Assembly: GCA_025457845.1 (NCBI GenBank)
Contig: JALOTO010000023.1
Location: forward strand, 1-28,180
Direction of reading: 5' to 3'
Origin: Thermoplasmata archaeon
GTDB taxonomy: Archaea; Thermoplasmatota; Thermoplasmata; UBA10834
Length of the DNA: 28,180 nucleotides
The notes below the pieces were generated by a model. That model saw nothing but the letters and a program-made list of their open reading frames with translations, was not told the origin of the DNA and ran no database searches. A program made the translations under genes and the position numbers. Below, piece by piece: positions 23,328-28,180 of the stretch (its first letter is position 1; each line of letters starts with the position of its first letter).

Positions 23328-24548
23328 ATGGCAGAGGGCGACACCCGCATCAGGAGATTCTATCTCTACCGCGCGGTCACGTCGTTCGCCATGTGGGGCC
23401 CGTTCTGGACCCTCTGGGCAAACAAGAACATCGACAACCTGTTCCTCATCACCGTCATCGACATGGCGTTCTGGATCACGATGATCGTGTTCCAGATCCC
23501 GACCGGGCTGATTGGCGACAAGTACGGGAGGAAGGTCGTCCTGCTGATCGGGGAGCTGCTCTTCGCCGCCGGCCTGCTCGGGTTCGGGCTCAGCAACAGC
23601 TTCGAGCAGTACCTGATATCCAACGCCGTCTGGGCTCTCGGGGTGTGCTTCATAGTGAGCGGGGACACGCCCTTCGTCTACGACACGCTGGTCGAGCTCA
23701 AGAGGGAGAAGGAGTTCACGAAGATCATGGGCTACTCCAACGCCGTCATGTTCATGGTGAACGGGGCGGCGTACGTCGTCGGCGGCTACCTGGCATACAC
23801 CCTTGACCGACTCGATCTCACCCTGATCATCTCCGCGGGCATCATGACCGTCGGGGTCAGCACCATATTCCTGCTGAAGGAGCCGAGGGTCGAGAGGACG
23901 CAGTTCGAATCGTACGTCAGGCAGTTCAAGGAGGGCTTCAAGCACGTCCTTCACTCGAAGGCCATCCTGGTCCTCATCATGTTCCAGATCATCATACAGG
24001 TCGCGGTCTACGTCATGGCCGTCTTCAGGGCGATCTACATGGGCGACAGCCTCGGCTTCGACTACTTCCAGATCGGGCTGTTCTACGCCTCGTTCGCCAT
24101 CGTCGGGGCGTTCGTCGTCAGGGAGGCGAGCAGGTTCGAGGGCTACGCGGGCGAGAAACGGGCCCTCGTGATCATGTACGTGGCCATGTTCGTCTCGCTG
24201 GGGATCGTCTTCCTCGTCAGGTCACACTACGCCATCATCGTCCAGTTCCTGATCTACGCGGTGGCGGACCTCCAGTCGCCGATCGTCGGCGGCTACATCA
24301 ACAAGCGCGTCGACTCCGCACACAGGTCGACCATCGCGGCGATATCGAGCGTGATGTTCACTGGGATCCTGGTGACGGTCGAGGTATCCGCGGGCTTCGT
24401 CGCGGAGGCATGGAGCATAGAGGGCAGCGTCATCCTCATCGCCCTCGGGAGCCTCCCGGTGGCGTTCTACCTGCTGAGGACCTGGTGCAGGCTCGTCGAC
24501 GCGGAGAAGGCTGCGACCAAGAAGGTCAGGGTCCTCAAGGAGTTCTAG
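23328..24548 (+). CDS. Major facilitator superfamily transporter
   Basis: A 406-residue integral membrane protein with about 12 hydrophobic helices. The MFS motif A lies in the first cytoplasmic loop (GLIGDKYGRK, about 61-70), and a charged central loop (about 182-210, EPRVERTQFESYVRQFKEGF) separates the two halves. The acidic residues in SGDTPFVYDTLVE (about 111-123) are the kind seen in substrate or proton coupling. The substrate cannot be predicted. The gene stands alone, ends in a GC-rich inverted repeat and converges on ppsA. Confidence 0.88.
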   Translation: MAEGDTRIRRFYLYRAVTSFAMWGPFWTLWANKNIDNLFLITVIDMAFWITMIVFQIPTGLIGDKYGRKVVLLIGELLFAAGLLGFGLSNSFEQYLISNAVWALGVCFIVSGDTPFVYDTLVELKREKEFTKIMGYSNAVMFMVNGAAYVVGGYLAYTLDRLDLTLIISAGIMTVGVSTIFLLKEPRVERTQFESYVRQFKEGFKHVLHSKAILVLIMFQIIIQVAVYVMAVFRAIYMGDSLGFDYFQIGLFYASFAIVGAFVVREASRFEGYAGEKRALVIMYVAMFVSLGIVFLVRSHYAIIVQFLIYAVADLQSPIVGGYINKRVDSAHRSTIAAISSVMFTGILVTVEVSAGFVAEAWSIEGSVILIALGSLPVAFYLLRTWCRLVDAEKAATKKVRVLKEF

Positions 24549-24560
24549 AGAAACAAATCC

Positions 24561-24578
24561 GGCCCCGCATCCGGGGCC
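24561..24578 (+). terminator. Hairpin terminator candidate after the MFS gene
   Basis: GGCCCCG-CATC-CGGGGCC: a perfect 7-bp GC stem with a tetraloop, 12 nt past the MFS stop. The first 11 bases also pair exactly with 24675-24685 next to the ppsA stop. Confidence 0.55.
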
Positions 24579-24601
24579 GTGTTATCACAGAAAGGGGGGA
24601 G

Positions 24602-24650
24602 GATAACATCATCGGGAATCCCCCATGACTTAATAAATGTTATCATTTTT
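24602..24650 (+). terminator. AT-rich inverted repeat with T-tract, second terminator candidate
   Basis: GATAACAT (24602-24609) and ATGTTATC (24637-24644) are exact inverted copies. They are followed by ATTTTT (24645-24650), the pattern of U-tract termination on the plus strand. A third partial copy TGTTATC is at 24580-24586. Confidence 0.45.
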
Positions 24651-24685
24651 GATAGAATATGACCATCACTGTAAGATGCGGGGCC

Positions 24686-27139
24686 TCAGCGCCCCTTCCC
24701 GGCCTTGTCCGCCAGGCGCTTCTCGGTCTTCGCCACGAGCAGACGGGTCTTGATCACGCTGTCGGGGTTGAGCGAGATGCTGTCTATGCCGCATTCGACC
24801 AGGAACTCGGCGAACTCGGGGAAGTCGGAAGGCGCCTGCCCGCAGATGCCTATCTTCCTCCCCTTCGCCTTGACCTTGTGTATGACGCTCGCGACCATCG
24901 ACTTGACCGCGGGGTTCCTCTCGTCGTACAGGTGCGAGACGAGCTCCGAGTCCCGGTCGAGTCCCAAGGTGAGCTGCGTGAGGTCGTTCGACCCTATCGA
25001 GAAGCCGTCGAAGACCTCCGCGAACTCGTCCGCCAGTATGATGTTGCTCGGTATCTCCGCCATGACGTAGACCTCGAGCCCGTCCTCCCCCTGCTTGAGC
25101 CCGTACTCGGACATGGTCCTGATGACCTTGCGTCCCTCGTCCGGGGTCCTGCAGAACGGGACCATGACCTTGACGTTCTTCAGGCCCTTCATCTCGCGGA
25201 CGCGCCTCAGGGCCTTGCACTCGAGCCCGAACGCCTCCTTGTACTTCTTGTCGTAGTACCTGGAGGCGCCGCGCCAGCCTATCATCGGGTTCGACTCGCT
25301 CGGCTCGTACAGCTCTCCGCCGAGCAGGTTGGCGTACTCGTTGGTCTTGAAGTCCGACATTCGGACTATGACATCCCGCGGGTAGAACGTCGCGGCGATC
25401 TTCCCGACCCCCCATGCGAGCTTGTCCACGAAGTAGTCCACCTTGTCCTCGTATCCCGCAGCCAGCTCGTCTATCCTGCTGACCACGGCGGCGACCTTGG
25501 GGTCTGTCTCCGCGAGCTTCTGGAGGTGCTTGAACTCGACGAGCGCTAGGGGGTGTATCCCGATGTGGGACGCGATTATGAACTCGAGCCTCGCGAGGCC
25601 CACTCCGTCGCATGGCGTCTGCCCCTGTGTGAAGACGTGCTCTGGGACGGCGACGTTCATCATGATCTTGGTCCTGGTCTCGGGGAGCACGGAGAGGTCG
25701 GTCCTGTCTATCCTGAACTTGAGCTCGCCCTTGTACACACGGCCCTCGCCCTCGGAGCAGTCGACCGTGACCGGCTGCCCGTTGACGAGCGCCTTCGTCC
25801 CGCTGCCGGTGCCGATGATGCATGGGATGCCGAGCTCGCGCGACACTATCGCCGCGTGGCACGTCCTCCCTCCCCGGTCCGTCACGATCGCCGAGGCGAT
25901 CCTCATTATGGGCTCCCAGTCCGGGTCGGTCTTGTCCGTGACAAGGACCTCGCCCTTCTTGAAGTCGGATATCTCGTACGCGCTCTCCAGGACCCTGACC
26001 TTCCCCTTGCCGATCTTGGAGCCCACGGCCTCGGCCTTGAGCAGGACCTCGCTCCGCTCCTCGATCACGTAGGTCTCGAGGACGCTGCCCTGCTTGGCGG
26101 CGTGCACCGTCTCCGGCCTGGCCTGCACGATGTACAGCTTGCCCGTCAGGCCGTCCTTGGCCCATTCGATGTCCATGGGCTTGCCGTAGTGCTTCTCGAT
26201 GGTCACTGCCCACTCGGCGAGCTCCTTGATCTCGTCATCATTGAGCACGAACCTGTTCCGGTCCGACTCGGGCACCTCGGCGTCCTCCATCCCCGAGCCC
26301 TTCGACGCGTAGATCAGCTTGTGCTCCTTGCTGCCGAGCTTCTTCTCGATGATGGGGTCCTTGAACTTGCCCAGCGAGGGCTTGAAGACGTAGAACTGGT
26401 CGGGATTGACAGCGCCCTGGACGATCATCTCTCCGAGGCCCCACGACCCCGTTATGTAGACGACCTTGTCGAACCCGCTCTCCGTGTCGAGAGTGAATAT
26501 GACGCCGCTGCACGCGAGGTCGCTCCTGACCATCCTCTGCACCCCGACGGACAGGGCGTTGTCGATGTGGTCGAAGCCCTTGTGCGCGCGATAAGCGATG
26601 GCGCGGTCCGTGAACAGGCTCGCGAAGCACTGCTTCATGGCCCTGAACACGGCATGCTCGCCCCTGACATTGAGTATGGTCTCGTGCTGCCCGGCGAACG
26701 ATGCGCCGTCGAGGTCCTCAGAGGTGGCGCTCGAACGGATGGCGACGCTCGGCGCCTCCAGGTTCAGGCGCCTGCCCAGCTCCCAGTACCCGTAGGCGAT
26801 CTCCCTCTGGAGCCCCTCGGGGAACTCCCCGTCCAGGAACGCCCTTCGGACCTTCGCGCCCCTCTGTGCGACGTCCGATGGGTCGTCGGGGTCGAAGCCC
26901 TCGAGTATCGCCATGACCTTCTTCCTGAGGTCGTTGGCATCCACGAACTCCTTGAATGCGACGGTGGTGACTGCAAAACCCTCGGGGACGCGGATGCCCT
27001 TGCTTGTGAGGTGCCCTATCATCTCTCCGAGCGACGCGTTCTTGCCGCCGACCATCGAGATGTCCTTCAGGCCTACCTGGTCGAGCCACAGCAGCCGCTC
27101 GTTGGTCTTCCTCTGTTGCGTTCCAGCACCCTTAGCCAT
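24686..27139 (-). CDS. ppsA: Phosphoenolpyruvate synthase (pyruvate, water dikinase)
   Basis: Converts pyruvate, ATP and water to PEP, AMP and phosphate; in archaea it serves gluconeogenesis or, in some, glycolysis. From the ATG at 27139 it has 817 residues: an ATP-grasp domain (about 25-370, VGGKNASLGEM, SVAIRSSATSEDL), the swivelling phosphohistidine domain with His428 in GGRTCHAAIVSRELGIPCIIGT (in two parts), and the PEP-binding barrel with FSIGSNDLTQLTLG and GICGQAPSD near the end. The longer frame up to 27223 lacks family sequence, so I start at MAKGAGTQQ. A TATA-like GTTAATAA is at 27338-27345, implying a leader of about 170 nt. Confidence 0.96.
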   Translation of the reverse strand: MAKGAGTQQRKTNERLLWLDQVGLKDISMVGGKNASLGEMIGHLTSKGIRVPEGFAVTTVAFKEFVDANDLRKKVMAILEGFDPDDPSDVAQRGAKVRRAFLDGEFPEGLQREIAYGYWELGRRLNLEAPSVAIRSSATSEDLDGASFAGQHETILNVRGEHAVFRAMKQCFASLFTDRAIAYRAHKGFDHIDNALSVGVQRMVRSDLACSGVIFTLDTESGFDKVVYITGSWGLGEMIVQGAVNPDQFYVFKPSLGKFKDPIIEKKLGSKEHKLIYASKGSGMEDAEVPESDRNRFVLNDDEIKELAEWAVTIEKHYGKPMDIEWAKDGLTGKLYIVQARPETVHAAKQGSVLETYVIEERSEVLLKAEAVGSKIGKGKVRVLESAYEISDFKKGEVLVTDKTDPDWEPIMRIASAIVTDRGGRTCHAAIVSRELGIPCIIGTGSGTKALVNGQPVTVDCSEGEGRVYKGELKFRIDRTDLSVLPETRTKIMMNVAVPEHVFTQGQTPCDGVGLARLEFIIASHIGIHPLALVEFKHLQKLAETDPKVAAVVSRIDELAAGYEDKVDYFVDKLAWGVGKIAATFYPRDVIVRMSDFKTNEYANLLGGELYEPSESNPMIGWRGASRYYDKKYKEAFGLECKALRRVREMKGLKNVKVMVPFCRTPDEGRKVIRTMSEYGLKQGEDGLEVYVMAEIPSNIILADEFAEVFDGFSIGSNDLTQLTLGLDRDSELVSHLYDERNPAVKSMVASVIHKVKAKGRKIGICGQAPSDFPEFAEFLVECGIDSISLNPDSVIKTRLLVAKTEKRLADKAGKGR

Positions 27140-27456
27140 CTTCGCCCCGCCCTGACGTCGGTGGTTTCTGTAGGCTTGAGACGCTCCGCGCACCTGCCCG
27201 CGCACTACGCGGACGGTGATCATTCTCGGCGCGGACGTGCGGCTCTAGTATCCGTACCTAGGACGCTCTCCCCGTCATAGACAATCGCGCCAGTACGGAG
27301 GAACTGCCGCCTCGGACGTTAGGTAAATGCCCTCGCCTTATTAACACTTCCCAACTACCAGCAGGCCCGCGAAACGAGTCAGCAATTGTGTGCAGCGTCC
27401 CGGCCTGTGCGCACACCGAAATATTGGATACGACGTACACGTCGCGAGATGGTCCG
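27140..27456. other. Divergent intergenic region, ppsA / glycosyltransferase
   Basis: About 317 bp. It holds a TATA-like box for ppsA (27338-27345, minus strand) and one for the glycosyltransferase (27419-27425). There is a 7-bp inverted repeat TCCGTAC/GTACGGA (27250-27256, 27293-27299) in the ppsA leader, two CGCGGACG copies in 27204-27239, and the palindromes TGTGCGCACA (27406-27415) and CGACGT-AC-ACGTCG (27431-27444). No tRNA or protein gene is seen. Confidence 0.6.
27406..27444 (+). promoter_or_regulatory. Promoter of the glycosyltransferase gene, flanked by palindromes
   Basis: Box A-like AAATATT (27419-27425) lies between the palindromes TGTGCGCACA (27406-27415) and CGACGT-AC-ACGTCG (27431-27444). 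The second would overlap the RNA polymerase start region just before the ATG at 27457, a suitable place for a repressor. Confidence 0.4.
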
Positions 27457-28180
27457 ATGAAGGTCGCCATGCTGACTTACAGCACACGCGCGCGCGGGGG
27501 CGTCGCCCACGCGCTCAAGCTCGCCGAGAGGTTGCAGACTCTCGGCGCCGATGTCACACTGTATTCACTGTCGAGGAGCGACGACCCGTCCGCTGTCGGG
27601 GGGTTCTATCGGGAGACATCGGTCCCGTTCAGGGTCTTCGCGTACGAGTGGCACCCGGACATCATGACCCGGCTCGAGCGGATGATCGAGTCATATGTGG
27701 CCAACCTTCCCAGGGACGCCGACGTGTACCATTCCCAGGACTGCGTGGGCGGGACGGCGCTGATGAGGATGAAGTCCGAGAAGCTGATCTCGTCCCCCGT
27801 CTTCAGGACCATCCATCACATAGACGACTTCGCGGAGCCGAGGCTCTTCGAGTTCGAGAAACGCGCGGTCTCCGACGCGGACCACAGGTTCGTGGTCTCC
27901 AAGTACTGGCAAGAGGCGCTCAAGCGTGACTTCGGGTTCGACTCGACCGTAGTCTACAACGGCCTCGACCTCTCCGACTTCCCGCGCGGGCAGCCAAGGA
28001 GGTCCAAGACGCCGACCGTCCTTTTCGTGGGAGGGCTGGAGCCGAGGAAGGGGCTCGAGTACGCCGTCCTCGCAATGCCCAGGGTCCTCCAGAAGTACCC
28101 CAACGCGCGGCTGGTCGTCGTGGGGAAGACCGGCTTCCGCGGGACCGACGACCCCGGATGGTTCAAGGTGCTGGCGAACA
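27457..28180 (+). CDS. GT4-family glycosyltransferase (MSMEG_0565-like), 3' end outside window
   Basis: The frame is open from the ATG at 27457 to the window edge (241 full codons). The N-terminal GT-B half shows MLTYSTRARGGVAHALKLAERL with the glycine-rich acceptor loop, VYHSQDCVGGTAL and FRTIHHIDDFAEP, then VSKYWQEAL and VYNGLDLSDFP. It enters the second Rossmann domain with TVLFVGGLEPRKGLEYAV. The TYSTRxRGGVxH and HHIDDF elements are close to what I know of the MSMEG_0565 subfamily, in bacteria linked to a conserved nitrilase/radical-SAM cluster; none of those partners is visible here. The donor-binding E-x7-E motif lies beyond the edge. Acceptor and donor are unknown. Confidence 0.88.
   Translation, partial: MKVAMLTYSTRARGGVAHALKLAERLQTLGADVTLYSLSRSDDPSAVGGFYRETSVPFRVFAYEWHPDIMTRLERMIESYVANLPRDADVYHSQDCVGGTALMRMKSEKLISSPVFRTIHHIDDFAEPRLFEFEKRAVSDADHRFVVSKYWQEALKRDFGFDSTVVYNGLDLSDFPRGQPRRSKTPTVLFVGGLEPRKGLEYAVLAMPRVLQKYPNARLVVVGKTGFRGTDDPGWFKVLAN

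Overview
The window looks like a chromosomal segment of a high-GC archaeon. The evidence is a set of archaeal-type information genes (aIF2 gamma, aIF5B, ribosomal proteins S6e, L24e, S28e and L7ae, archaeal/eukaryotic-type ProRS with a C-terminal zinc domain), a CTP-dependent archaeal riboflavin kinase, PurS/PurL/PurQ, archaeal TrmI, a HerA-like ATPase, and TATA (box A) elements about 26 bp upstream of transcripts that are often leaderless. Gene content fits Euryarchaeota in the broad sense, and I lean towards a Thermoplasmatota-like lineage, but the sequence alone does not prove this. I see no mobile elements, CRISPR arrays, rRNA or convincing tRNA genes.

Layout. Positions 1-368 hold the N-terminus of a HerA-like ATPase, divergent from prs and proS (498-2839). 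Next come a small two-helix membrane protein and a NIPSNAP-like small protein (2874-3506). A catabolic block on the minus strand (3584-8174) contains two modules: a polyferredoxin plus class III aminotransferase, and a polyferredoxin plus tungsten aldehyde ferredoxin oxidoreductase. Each module has a long 5' leader. trmI (8522-9277) converges on a secreted protein (9356-10000). The purS-purL-purQ operon (10298-13709) converges on ribK. A translation block on the minus strand (14445-19737) holds a PIN nuclease, aIF2 gamma, S6e, aIF5B, ndk, L24e, S28e and L7ae. On the plus strand follow a RACo-type corrinoid activator, a saccharopine-dehydrogenase-like protein and an MFS transporter (19941-24548). 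The MFS gene converges on phosphoenolpyruvate synthase (24686-27139). A GT4 glycosyltransferase runs off the right edge.

Metabolic picture (inference): aminotransferase, aldehyde oxidoreductase with polyferredoxins, and PEP synthase fit a peptide- or amino-acid-using anaerobe that moves electrons through ferredoxin. The corrinoid activator hints at corrinoid-dependent methyl transfer encoded elsewhere.

Most notable signals: (1) a strong two-hairpin RNA leader in front of the polyferredoxin-AOR operon; (2) an exact in-frame 36-bp tandem duplication inside proS; (3) an apparent in-frame loss of roughly 45-50 residues from domain II of aIF2 gamma; (4) a possible L7Ae kink-turn-like hairpin directly upstream of the L7ae ribosome binding site; (5) nested inverted repeats filling the MFS/ppsA convergent intergenic region. 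I recognised no wholly new multi-gene system.
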